From: Salinimicrobium nanhaiense
GTDB lineage: Bacteria > Bacteroidota > Bacteroidia > Flavobacteriales > Flavobacteriaceae
DNA length: 33,260 nucleotides
Direction of reading: 5' to 3'
NCBI GenBank assembly: GCA_012038135.1
Contig: JAAVJQ010000022.1
Coordinates: 1 to 33,260 of the forward strand
Shown here: positions 6,741-14,614 of the stretch, one piece after another
How positions within the stretch are numbered: position 1 is the stretch's first letter
How the letters are laid out: the number at the start of each line of letters is the position of its first letter
Program-made: the position numbers and the translations under genes
The notes under the pieces: generated by a model
Databases searched by the model: none
Told to the model about the DNA's origin: nothing
What the model saw: the letters and a program-made list of their open reading frames with translations, nothing else

Positions 6741-9700
6741 ATGGCTAAAATTGGTAGGAATGATTCCTGTCCCTGTGGAAGTGGAAAGAAATTCAAAAAA
6801 TGTTGCTTAGGTAAAAAGAATCCAGATTTAGGTATGAAAGAAGCAACATTTTCAGATTATTTGAGAAAAGAAAATGTTATTGGTCTAATGAAAATTTTTT
6901 CAATACTTCAGTTTTTGCCAGAGAACCATGATAAAACTGTGCGACTGGAAACAATACAAGATACTTTAATTTCTCATTTAAATGAAATTCAAATTCCGGT
7001 AGATTATACAAGACTAAAGCTAAAAGTCAATAAGTTTTTCGATTTTGATCATAGAGAAGACCCGAGTGAGATTCCGTTTACTCAAAATATTAAATTTTTT
7101 AATGGTAATAATGTAGTGTTTCCAGGAATTGCAAATAACAGTACTGAGGTTAATCAAGTATTGTTAAACTCTATTTTCTTCTACGATAATTCTATCAGTA
7201 AAGAAACAAAGATCTTTCTCAAGGAAGGAATACTGTTTCTATTACATATATTAAATGAATTAGCAGAATCATTCGGATTACAAAGAAATGAATATAAGGC
7301 AACTACGGATAAAAAAATTTTCTTCCCCAGTCAAAAATTTCTTAATGATCATGGAGATAAGGTGGTTTTTTCTCCTGAAAGGATTAGGGAAATTTGTCAT
7401 CGATTAAAAATAGACTCGAAGATAATAGGAGAATTTTCAGCCTCACCAGGTTATTTTACCAACAATTACACAGAAAATACTTTTTTAATAGAAAGACCTT
7501 TTATAAAAATAGGTGATATCTGTTATTTGTTATTGCCTAGTTCTCAAATGTATTGCATGAATTCTTTCATATTTAGAGTTGCTAAGGAAAGAGGTGAATT
7601 GGAAGAGTTGAGGCGTGTTTATGACTTAGCCATAAATGATGATATACGGAGAAATTTGAATTCTTTCTGGAAAATCGAAGAAATTGAATTAGATCTAAAG
7701 GTATATGAATATCTCTACAGAATTGATACTGATAAGGTGGCTTTGGTAAAATATTTAGGAGATAATGAAGTAGGTTTTGTGGAAAGAACGGAGGAAGTTT
7801 TAAATGAAATAAAGTGCATGATAAAAGAACCATTAAATATTATGGTTCTATTCATATACGCTCAATTTAAGATTGAAGATTTTTTTTCCATAGCAGTACC
7901 TGAAATCAAAAAAGCTGAATATCAAATGATAATTAATGCTTTCGATTTAGAAAGACTTGTATTTTATTGGGATATAGAGAGTTTGTCATTGTGGAAATAC
8001 GCTAGAGCTCGGGAGAGATTTGAAAGTGAAGGGCGCCAAATAATGCCATTTTATTCTAATCTAACCTATTTTAAATGGTACATGGGGAATAGTGAATCAT
8101 TTTTTCCAATTGACGATCGTGCTCCTGATGTTTTAATTTTTGATTATTCAATGCAGGGGAGTATTATAATAGAGGCTGAGCAAAAAAAAGATAAGCACCT
8201 AGTCCAATATATAGAATCTGAAGAGGAATTGGGTTACCTACCTGTTTTTCGAAAAGAAACCCATGCGCCGATTTATATTTCTGAAGATATTTATAATGGT
8301 TTTTATCGTGTAGTCATAGAAAAATATAACTGTCCTATATGGATTTCGTGTGAAAATAGATATGATTTTCTTGGAAAAAACTTTGTAGAAGCAGCTTCGT
8401 ATTGGATAAATGAACTAGAGAATCTTTTTAGAAATGTACTTGAACATTATGACCCTCTTCCGATCGAAATTATTTTTTCCTTTGATAAGGATTTCGAGCA
8501 GATGCTATTTGAACATTATGACTTAGGAGGCAAATTAAATATTGAATATGAAGTTAATCCAAAAATCAGAAAAATAAGGTTAAATATACCTAAAGAAATT
8601 TTTAAAGTTCTTCATAGGAGTGATAATTACGGTGAATTTATAATAACAGATGCTATACTTAGAGGACTTAAAAATTTAGGTTTGTTATATGATCTCAATA
8701 TTTCTTTTTTAGGAGATGTACAGGGTGTTCTAAGGGAGCATATGCCTCTTAGTCGATCAAAGCTTATTTTTACAGCAGATCCCTCTTACAACCCTAAACT
8801 AAGTGATATTGGAATAAGCAAACCAAGATTTATTTATGATGCTGATACCTCTATAATTTTAGAGGAAAATGCTAAATGGTTAGGTGAAATTCATATTCCA
8901 GAAAAATTAAAGAATGTTGAGGAAAAACAAAAACTGAGTGAACAAGTAATCAACTCTCTAATTTTTCAAATTCGAAATAGAATTAAAGAGTTTGATAATA
9001 AAAAATTACTAAAAGCTTTAATTTTGAGACATGAGGCTATCCTCCATACACAGGCTAGGAGAGATCAGGGAATAACCATGGAGTTAGCTGCATTTGGAAA
9101 ATACCAAGACGTAATAGAACAATATGAAAAGAAAAATACAGAAACGATTAAGTCTTCCCATGCTTTAAGATGTTTAATTGAATTTGTAGTTGCAGAGCCT
9201 TATTTTGGGGATAAAATTATCAATGATTGCGATTTAGATTTCTTAGTAGCCTTAATGGTGGAACTCACTAATTATGGTGTTATTAAGGACATAGTTAAAT
9301 TTGAACTTGATAATCCTGAAATGGGGCGCTTGCCATCAGGGAGAATAGGTGTTTCCAAGGACTTTTTTGAGAAGGTGTTGATGAATTATAGACGTTCGGT
9401 AACTGAAGATGAACTGTATTCGTATTCCGAAACCTTTGATGGCAAATTTAAAAGCATTAATCCAAAGGAGGATGAGAAAAAAGACAACTATTACGATAAA
9501 GTAGATTCAGCTTTTGAAGAAGATTTTGGAGTTTCATTGTCTATGATAATAGCAGCAATGGAAACATTGATGAATTATTCTTTCTTTAAAAAACAAAGTT
9601 ATTACTGTTGTGACAAGAGCCAATTAAAGACAATTCTAGCAGATGAAACCCAATTAAACAACAATCAAATCGATGCTTTTTTAGGTAATTTTATTCTTGA

Positions 9701-10424
9701 ATCAAGGGGGGAAATTGACAAACCAAAAGATAAAGGTGATTATCCGGAAATATTTCCTTGGAGATATAATCGCAAATTTTCTTATTTACGTAAACCTATA
9801 TTAGAGTATAAGACAGTGAAGGGGACTACTGAATATATGTGGAGTGCCAGACATATTCATTCCGCATCGGAAAACCTTTTGGCAATATTTCATGATGGAT
9901 CTCTAAAAGTGGAAAAAAACCAAAAGAAAATATCAAAGCTTATAGCCGAAAGGAACGTCATAAAGGGTAAAGAATTCCGTAATATGGTATATAGGTGGTT
10001 AAAAGATAATACAGTTTTAGAAATGATAGACCATGAAGTAAAGATAAATGAGCATGGTTATTTTAAGGCAGACAGAAATTATGGAGATGTCGATATTATG
10101 GCCTACGATAGAGAAGATAAAATAGTTTACTCAATTGAGTGCAAAAATACCAAACAGGCTAAAATTATATACGATTTTCAAAATGATCTGAAGAATTATT
10201 TGACGAAGCAGTTGCCAAAACATAAAAACCGCGAGATTTATTTGAAATCAAACTTGGATAAAATTAGCCGAATTTTTGGAAGAGATATTAGCCTGGAAAG
10301 AGTTCAGTCGGTAGTTATTTCATCATATTCTCTTCCAATTAAATTTACAGAAAATCTTGAAGTACCTATCTACTCGTTTAATGAAATAAAAAGAGGAGAG
10401 AGTTTATTTCGAGCGAAGGCTTAA
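6741..10424 (+). CDS. Very large SEC-C protein with C-terminal PD-(D/E)XK-like nuclease; putative defence cargo
   Basis: The protein has 1227 residues. The N-terminus is a SEC-C zinc motif (C10-P-C12-GSGKKFKK-C21-C22), as in the SecA tail and in many nuclease- or defence-associated proteins. A C-terminal domain has E1078 in a helix, then GDVDIMAYD (D1116/D1118), YSIECKN (E1133-x-K1135), a good PD-(D/E)XK nuclease core. A second, weaker PD...ExK pattern lies at P462-D463 and E480-Q-K482. The remaining ~900 residues are mostly helical and I recognise no domain. The gene is visibly more AT-rich than its neighbours and sits between replication and integration modules, i.e. in a cargo slot. An antiphage nuclease is the most likely role, but it is an inference; no known defence family is recognised. 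Confidence 0.85.
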   Translation: MAKIGRNDSCPCGSGKKFKKCCLGKKNPDLGMKEATFSDYLRKENVIGLMKIFSILQFLPENHDKTVRLETIQDTLISHLNEIQIPVDYTRLKLKVNKFFDFDHREDPSEIPFTQNIKFFNGNNVVFPGIANNSTEVNQVLLNSIFFYDNSISKETKIFLKEGILFLLHILNELAESFGLQRNEYKATTDKKIFFPSQKFLNDHGDKVVFSPERIREICHRLKIDSKIIGEFSASPGYFTNNYTENTFLIERPFIKIGDICYLLLPSSQMYCMNSFIFRVAKERGELEELRRVYDLAINDDIRRNLNSFWKIEEIELDLKVYEYLYRIDTDKVALVKYLGDNEVGFVERTEEVLNEIKCMIKEPLNIMVLFIYAQFKIEDFFSIAVPEIKKAEYQMIINAFDLERLVFYWDIESLSLWKYARARERFESEGRQIMPFYSNLTYFKWYMGNSESFFPIDDRAPDVLIFDYSMQGSIIIEAEQKKDKHLVQYIESEEELGYLPVFRKETHAPIYISEDIYNGFYRVVIEKYNCPIWISCENRYDFLGKNFVEAASYWINELENLFRNVLEHYDPLPIEIIFSFDKDFEQMLFEHYDLGGKLNIEYEVNPKIRKIRLNIPKEIFKVLHRSDNYGEFIITDAILRGLKNLGLLYDLNISFLGDVQGVLREHMPLSRSKLIFTADPSYNPKLSDIGISKPRFIYDADTSIILEENAKWLGEIHIPEKLKNVEEKQKLSEQVINSLIFQIRNRIKEFDNKKLLKALILRHEAILHTQARRDQGITMELAAFGKYQDVIEQYEKKNTETIKSSHALRCLIEFVVAEPYFGDKIINDCDLDFLVALMVELTNYGVIKDIVKFELDNPEMGRLPSGRIGVSKDFFEKVLMNYRRSVTEDELYSYSETFDGKFKSINPKEDEKKDNYYDKVDSAFEEDFGVSLSMIIAAMETLMNYSFFKKQSYYCCDKSQLKTILADETQLNNNQIDAFLGNFILESRGEIDKPKDKGDYPEIFPWRYNRKFSYLRKPILEYKTVKGTTEYMWSARHIHSASENLLAIFHDGSLKVEKNQKKISKLIAERNVIKGKEFRNMVYRWLKDNTVLEMIDHEVKINEHGYFKADRNYGDVDIMAYDREDKIVYSIECKNTKQAKIIYDFQNDLKNYLTKQLPKHKNREIYLKSNLDKISRIFGRDISLERVQSVVISSYSLPIKFTENLEVPIYSFNEIKRGESLFRAKA

Positions 10425-10440
10425 AATTCTTTTCTTAATT

Positions 10441-10461
10441 CGCGAATCGCGAATTGCGAAT
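10441..10461. repeat. Three tandem heptads CGCGAAT/TGCGAAT before the winged-helix gene
   Basis: CGCGAAT, CGCGAAT and TGCGAAT are directly adjacent in the 59-bp gap between the nuclease-like gene and the HTH gene, ending 22 bp before ATG 10484. This could be an operator for the HTH protein or a fragment of a dispersed low-complexity repeat. Confidence 0.4.
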
Positions 10462-10483
10462 AATTTTTTATTACTGGTTAAAT

Positions 10484-10996
10484 ATGAAAAAGCATAGTGG
10501 AATGAGGCCTCATGATGTTGCCGTTTTGCTGAAAATTGCGGCAAAAGAAGGAACAGATTGGTATATGAAAGATCTTGCTTATGAGCTGGGTATTAGTGCC
10601 AGTGAGGTGAGTGAAAGTATTAACCGATCATTAATAGCAGGTTTAATATTTGAAGATAAGAAGAGATTAATAAAGACTGCCTTACTTGATTTTCTTAGAT
10701 ATGGTTTGTCTTATGTCTATCCACAAAAACCTGGAGCATTATTAAGAGGTTTGCCTACCGCACACTCTGCAGAACCATTAAATAAAATTATACAGAGTGA
10801 AGACCCTTATGCCTGGCCGTATGCAGAAGGTTCAGTAAAGGGACAGTCGATAGAACCTCTTCATGTCAACGTTCCAGAAGCTTGTTTAAGAGATCAGGTT
10901 TTCTATGAATATATGGCGCTTTGCGACGCCTTACGACTGGGTAAAGTCAGAGAAAAAAATATTGCACTTGACGAACTTGAAAAAAGATTAGGTTGA
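10484..10996 (+). CDS. Winged-helix DNA-binding protein, unknown partner
   Basis: The protein has 170 residues from ATG 10484; a TTG start at 10454 would place ten extra residues inside the heptad repeats and is less likely. Residues about 7-65 (MRPHDVAVLLKIAAKEG, MKDLAYELGISASEVSESINRSLIAGLI) form a winged helix. The rest (LLDFLRYGLSYVYPQKPGALLRGLPTAHS, DPYAWPYAEG, ALRLGKVREK, ALDELEKRL) matches a conserved uncharacterised family I have seen in many bacteria. It follows the nuclease-like gene by 59 bp in the same direction and may regulate it or be its immunity partner; alternatively it is independent cargo. No toxin-like gene follows it. Confidence 0.75.
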   Translation: MKKHSGMRPHDVAVLLKIAAKEGTDWYMKDLAYELGISASEVSESINRSLIAGLIFEDKKRLIKTALLDFLRYGLSYVYPQKPGALLRGLPTAHSAEPLNKIIQSEDPYAWPYAEGSVKGQSIEPLHVNVPEACLRDQVFYEYMALCDALRLGKVREKNIALDELEKRLG

Positions 10997-11033
10997 AGGA
11001 TACTTGAATTCTAAGTTTACTATCTTTTTTAAG

Positions 11034-11753
11034 TCACTTCAGTTTATTGAATATATTTATAAGTTTTTCATGGTGTTTTGAAACCGGTGTACGAGTAGGA
11101 GCATTCTTAATAGTGTTGTATTTATAGGATTTTCCATCCGGTCTAACAATTAATTGAGAGCGGTCAAAAAAGTCTATGAGAGTAAGAGAGTTACTTGGAA
11201 AGGTTTGAGCCAGTTGTTCAAAAAATTCCCGGCAACTGGGTCCGTCCATTTTTAAATAAATTTTGGACCTGTGGCTGTTCCAGTCCTGGGTGAAAACATT
11301 CTTGAAATCTAAAAAAGAGGTCTTATCCTGCTGTACTAGATCGTATCTCACTAATTCATTATATAACTGTTTAGTTTGAAGTTCAGAAATCCTTAATTCA
11401 AAATTCTTGGATACTTGATGAGTTCGTGAATCCATTTTGTTTGTAAAGAAATTTTCAAACCTACTGGTCCAAGGTAAGTGGGAAAAGAAAAAAGCCAGAG
11501 AAAAGACAATAGCTGTAATACTGAGGGAAAAATAATCCTGATTGGGAATAGTCTGATGGGCATGAATCATCAAGTGCATAAACACCAGACCAATAAGTAG
11601 TAAAAGAATTCTGGGTTTTTCTAGTTTAGTTTTCCAAATATACTTCTGATTTAGCATATAATTTATCCCGATCAGTCCATAATGGAGAAGGATTCTACCG
11701 TAAATGTAAAAAGTCCCAAGGGCAAATAGATATTGTAACAAATCAAATTTCAT
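11034..11753 (-). CDS. Membrane protein of unknown function coupled to the integrase gene
   Basis: The protein has 239 residues. About three hydrophobic segments lie at residues 5-28, 49-64 and 76-92, followed by a soluble region of about 140 residues containing a long charged helix (FELRISELQTKQLYNELVRYDLV) and a C-terminal part with LIDFFDRSQL and KSYKYNTIK. I do not recognise the family. Its start overlaps the integrase stop by 11 bp, so it is probably translated from the integrase message; that coupling makes it part of the element rather than a passenger. It converges on the winged-helix gene 37 bp away. Confidence 0.7.
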   Translation of the reverse strand: MKFDLLQYLFALGTFYIYGRILLHYGLIGINYMLNQKYIWKTKLEKPRILLLLIGLVFMHLMIHAHQTIPNQDYFSLSITAIVFSLAFFFSHLPWTSRFENFFTNKMDSRTHQVSKNFELRISELQTKQLYNELVRYDLVQQDKTSFLDFKNVFTQDWNSHRSKIYLKMDGPSCREFFEQLAQTFPSNSLTLIDFFDRSQLIVRPDGKSYKYNTIKNAPTRTPVSKHHEKLINIFNKLK

Positions 11754-12885
11754 AATCTATTTGAATGTCCGGAATCAGATAGGCGGCTTCCTTTTTCTTC
11801 TTATCTACTAATTTCGCATAAACTTGAGTAGTTCTAATTTCCTTATGACCCAGAATCTTTGAAACTGTATAAATGTCGGCACCATTTTCTAGTAAGAGTA
11901 CGGCATGAGTATGTCTCGCGCTATGGAAGGTGATGTGTTTGGTTATACCTGCACGCATACACCACCTCAGAATTTCAGCATTGAAGTGAGCTCCATATTT
12001 TAATCCTTGAAAAACGCGATCCTTTTCCTGTTTTCTTTTGCCCATTAGTTTTCTTGCCTCAGGAGAGATGAATTGATATTCTTGCCCTGCAGTTTTTTTC
12101 TGTTTAAAAACCAGTTGTGTTTCAGGTCCTTCATCTCGCACTTCAGACCAGGTAAGTTTATTAACATCACTCCATCTAAGACCGGTAAGGCAACTAAACA
12201 AAAAAGCAGATTTAAGTATAGGATGTTTACACTCCGCCTTTACCATTGCCTTGAGTTCGTCATGAGTTAGGTGTTCTCTGCTTGTTTCGCCCTGGGCAAA
12301 ACCCTTTACAACTGTAGCAAAATTCCTACGGGTATAGCCATCTTCGAAAGCCTGTTTCAAAGCAGCTTTAAATTTGTTGTAATAGGCATATTTCGAATTT
12401 TGAGATAATGGAGTATTAGATTTAGTTCTGGAGTTTTTATTTAAAAACTTCTTAAAGCCTAGCACAAATTCTTCATCAATATCTTCAAAAGTTATTTTCT
12501 TTTTCTTGCAGTAATCTTCAAGGTGGTTTTGAGCAGCGTCCCAGTTATCATAATTTCCTTTACTCTCGTATCGCTCTTCTTTCAATTTGTCATAGTAGGT
12601 AAGGAATAGTAACTTATCTTTCGATCTGTCTTTAATTCCATATTTACCTTGGGCATATTCAGCCCTGCGGATAGATAATATTTGTTCAGCCCTTAAAAGT
12701 GTCTCTTCATTCTCTTTTTTTTCGGAAGCATTTTTGGGATTGATGTATAGATACTCCTTAAGATATTCGAATTCTCTTTTATGGCTTTGTTTTCCATTAG
12801 CATCTCGAACCTTTCCCTTATAATATTCAATGTAAAGGCTATACTTTCCTGTTGCCAGTTTCTTTTTCTTTAGCTTAATCTTCAT
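11743..12885 (-). CDS. Tyrosine recombinase/integrase of the element
   Basis: The protein has 380 residues. An arm-binding N-terminal domain (1-90) contains KYSLYIEYYKG; a SAM-like core-binding domain covers about 92-200; the catalytic domain has R237 (TGLRWSD), H321-x-x-R324 (HSARH), H347 (LGHKE) and nucleophile Y356 (QVYAKL). All key residues are present, so it should be active. It integrates and excises the element. Its N-terminus faces mnmE, and repeated dyads lie just upstream where integrase arm sites are usual. Length and domain order match Bacteroidota ICE/NBU-type integrases. Confidence 0.94.
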   Translation of the reverse strand: MKIKLKKKKLATGKYSLYIEYYKGKVRDANGKQSHKREFEYLKEYLYINPKNASEKKENEETLLRAEQILSIRRAEYAQGKYGIKDRSKDKLLFLTYYDKLKEERYESKGNYDNWDAAQNHLEDYCKKKKITFEDIDEEFVLGFKKFLNKNSRTKSNTPLSQNSKYAYYNKFKAALKQAFEDGYTRRNFATVVKGFAQGETSREHLTHDELKAMVKAECKHPILKSAFLFSCLTGLRWSDVNKLTWSEVRDEGPETQLVFKQKKTAGQEYQFISPEARKLMGKRKQEKDRVFQGLKYGAHFNAEILRWCMRAGITKHITFHSARHTHAVLLLENGADIYTVSKILGHKEIRTTQVYAKLVDKKKKEAAYLIPDIQIDYEI

Positions 12886-12926
12886 CTCTTTATCCTTTAG
12901 TGGTAAACTTAATAAAAAATGTTATA

Positions 12927-13003
12927 CGAGGTGTACCAAAGTACACCTCGGGTGCACAATTTAACAACGAGGTGTACCAAAGGTGCAAAATGAGGTGTAC
13001 CAA
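12927..13003. other. Putative integrase arm-type sites (GAGGTGTACCAA repeats)
   Basis: GAGGTGTACCAA occurs in direct orientation at 12928, 12969 and 12992; the first copy also forms a perfect inverted repeat, CGAGGTGTAC-CAAA-GTACACCTCG (12927-12950). A degenerate GGTGCA occurs between copies. The cluster begins 42 bp upstream of the integrase start and lies between integrase and chromosome, which fits arm-type binding sites of attL/attR. An operator for integrase expression would look similar. Confidence 0.55.
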
Positions 13004-13023
13004 CATCTTTTTAAAGGAGAACA

Positions 13024-13055
13024 TAGGAAAAAGAAAAGAGGCTGTGAGGCCTCTT
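13024..13055 (-). terminator. Rho-independent terminator downstream of mnmE
   Basis: On the minus strand AAGAGGC-CTCACA-GCCTCTT forms a 7-bp stem followed by TTTCTTTTT. It lies 57 bp past the mnmE stop. If it is the native mnmE terminator, the chromosomal side reaches at least here and the element border is between about 12,890 and 13,024; if the element brought it, the border is at the mnmE 3' end. Confidence 0.7.
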
Positions 13056-13111
13056 ATTTACTGTGTTTTGGGGTTGTTTAATGTCAATTGATATCAAAGG
13101 AAATTTGCTGT

Positions 13112-14500
13112 TTATTTGCCAATACAAAAATTAGCAAAAATATTCCCCAGCAGGTCGTCGTTAGTTATTTCCCCTGTGATCTCTCCAAAGTAGTGCAGAG
13201 CCTCTCTGATGTCGATGGCCATTAGGTCGCCGGAAAGATTATTGTTTAGCCCGTCCTGTACCTTATTGATCTCTTCCAGCGCACTAAGCAGCGCGTTGTA
13301 ATGTCTGCTGTTGGTAACAATTGTATTGTTGTTTCGCAATTCGCCGGTGTTCACGAATTGCAGTAGTTTTTGCTGCAGGTCTTCAACGCCTTCTCCGCTT
13401 TTGGCGGAGATAGTATTGAGATCTGAGATTTGAGATCTGAGATCTTCTATCTGCTCCGGACTCAGCTGGTCCATTTTATTGGCCAGGATCACCAAAGGTT
13501 TCTGCGGAAACTGATTTTTAATTTTGTCAATCTCAACCTTGAACCTTGAACCTTGAACATTGAACTTTTCTGCGTCAAAGAGGTAAAGCACGACCTGTGC
13601 CTGACTAATCTTCTCAAAAGTCCGTTTGATCCCGATGCTTTCCACCACATCTTTCGTTTCCCGGATTCCGGCGGTGTCGATAAAACGGAAGCCTATCCCG
13701 CCAATGGAGATCTCGTCTTCAATGCTGTCCCGGGTGGTACCGGCAATCTCTGAAACTATGGCGCGTTCCTCGTTTAAAAGGGCATTTAACAGCGTAGATT
13801 TTCCCACGTTTGGTTCTCCTACAATAGCGACGGGAATCCCATTTTTTAGCACATTGCCGACGGCAAAGGAATCAATGAGTCTTTTTAAAACATTCTGAAT
13901 TCTGCTTATCAGGCTCTGAAATTCATCACGGTTAGCAAACTCCACATCTTCTTCGGCAAAATCGAGTTCGAGTTCAATTAAAGAAGCGAAATTCAGCAGT
14001 TCCTGCCGCAACTTCTGAATTTCATTGGAAAATCCGCCGCGCATTTGCTGCATGGCCATCTGGTGGCTCGCCATATTTTCTGAAGAGATAAGATCGGCCA
14101 CGGCTTCTGCCTGACTCAGATCCATCTTTCCATTAAGGAAAGCACGGAGCGTAAATTCTCCCGCTTCCGCAGAACGACAACCTCTGCGGATCAACAGCTG
14201 AATGATCTCCTGCTGAATGTATGGACTCCCGTGACAGGAGATCTCGATGGTGTTCTCTCCGGTATAGGATTTAGGTCCGTGAAAAACCGACACCAGCACC
14301 TCGTCCAGGATTCGTTCTCCGTCAAAGATATTCCCCAGGTGCAGGGTGTGGGAAGGCTGCTCGAGCAGGTCTTTGTTGCTTTTTGCTCTAAAAACAGGAG
14401 CTACCAGCTGCACTGCATCCGGCCCCGATACCCTTATCACAGCAATAGCCCCTGCACCCGAAGGTGTTGCAAGAGCTACGATGTTGTCGTTTAATTTCAT
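13112..14500 (-). CDS. mnmE: tRNA modification GTPase MnmE
   Basis: The protein has 462 residues from ATG 14500 (MKLNDNIVALATPSGAGAIA), the normal family start; the frame stays open 38 codons upstream into repeat DNA but that part is not MnmE-like. The N-terminal formyl-THF-binding domain is followed by the G domain with EPNVGKST, AGTTRD, DTAG, NKMD and SAK, and the C-terminus FCIGK with the conserved cysteine. With MnmG it installs carboxymethylaminomethyl (or aminomethyl) groups at U34 of tRNA wobble positions. Oddly, two tracts of intergenic-type repeat are embedded in frame in the G domain (13418-13445 and 13535-13565). Its 3' end faces the mobile element. Confidence 0.97.
   Translation of the reverse strand: MKLNDNIVALATPSGAGAIAVIRVSGPDAVQLVAPVFRAKSNKDLLEQPSHTLHLGNIFDGERILDEVLVSVFHGPKSYTGENTIEISCHGSPYIQQEIIQLLIRRGCRSAEAGEFTLRAFLNGKMDLSQAEAVADLISSENMASHQMAMQQMRGGFSNEIQKLRQELLNFASLIELELDFAEEDVEFANRDEFQSLISRIQNVLKRLIDSFAVGNVLKNGIPVAIVGEPNVGKSTLLNALLNEERAIVSEIAGTTRDSIEDEISIGGIGFRFIDTAGIRETKDVVESIGIKRTFEKISQAQVVLYLFDAEKFNVQGSRFKVEIDKIKNQFPQKPLVILANKMDQLSPEQIEDLRSQISDLNTISAKSGEGVEDLQQKLLQFVNTGELRNNNTIVTNSRHYNALLSALEEINKVQDGLNNNLSGDLMAIDIREALHYFGEITGEITNDDLLGNIFANFCIGK
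13418..13445. repeat. GAGATCTGAGATTT-type repeat inside mnmE
   Basis: GAGATCTGAGATTT is followed by GAGATCTGAGATCT, giving EDLRSQISDL in MnmE between G4 (NKMD) and G5 (SAK). The same low-complexity motif is common in Bacteroidota intergenic DNA; here it extends a surface loop without breaking the frame. Confidence 0.6.
13535..13565. repeat. CCTTGAA heptad repeat inside mnmE
   Basis: Three CCTTGAA heptads followed by CATTGAA encode FNVQGSRFKVE in MnmE, between G3 (DTAG) and G4 (NKMD), directly after the hydrophobic strand LYLFDAEK. The codons are those of a dispersed repeat rather than of a conserved MnmE segment. Confidence 0.65.
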
Positions 14501-14614
14501 TTTGCAAAAATAAGAAAATAGACGGTAAGCTTTAGACGGTAGTGGTGGTATTGAAGTGACGGAGTGAGGGAGTGATGCTGTGATGTTGTGATGCTGTGAT
14601 GAAGCAAGGTGCAA

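Larger units (their letters stand above)
1..13030. mobile_element. Integrated mobilizable element (left end outside the window)
   Basis: The stretch holds integrase, excisionase-like HTH, VapE helicase, Toprim primase, MobC-like protein, relaxase, a toxin-antitoxin pair and cargo, and it is more AT-rich than the core genes to the right. No tra/VirB-type transfer genes are seen, so it looks mobilizable rather than self-transmissible. The right border is next to mnmE. No second copy of the mnmE 3'-end sequence was found by eye in the window, so the left border is probably outside. Whether 64-966 belongs to the same element is not certain. Confidence 0.8.

Noticed and set aside
14503..14614. N-terminal extension of MnmE by 38 codons
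   Set aside because: The family start MKLNDNIVALATPSGAG is at 14500; the extension is translated repeat DNA rich in GTGATG tracts.
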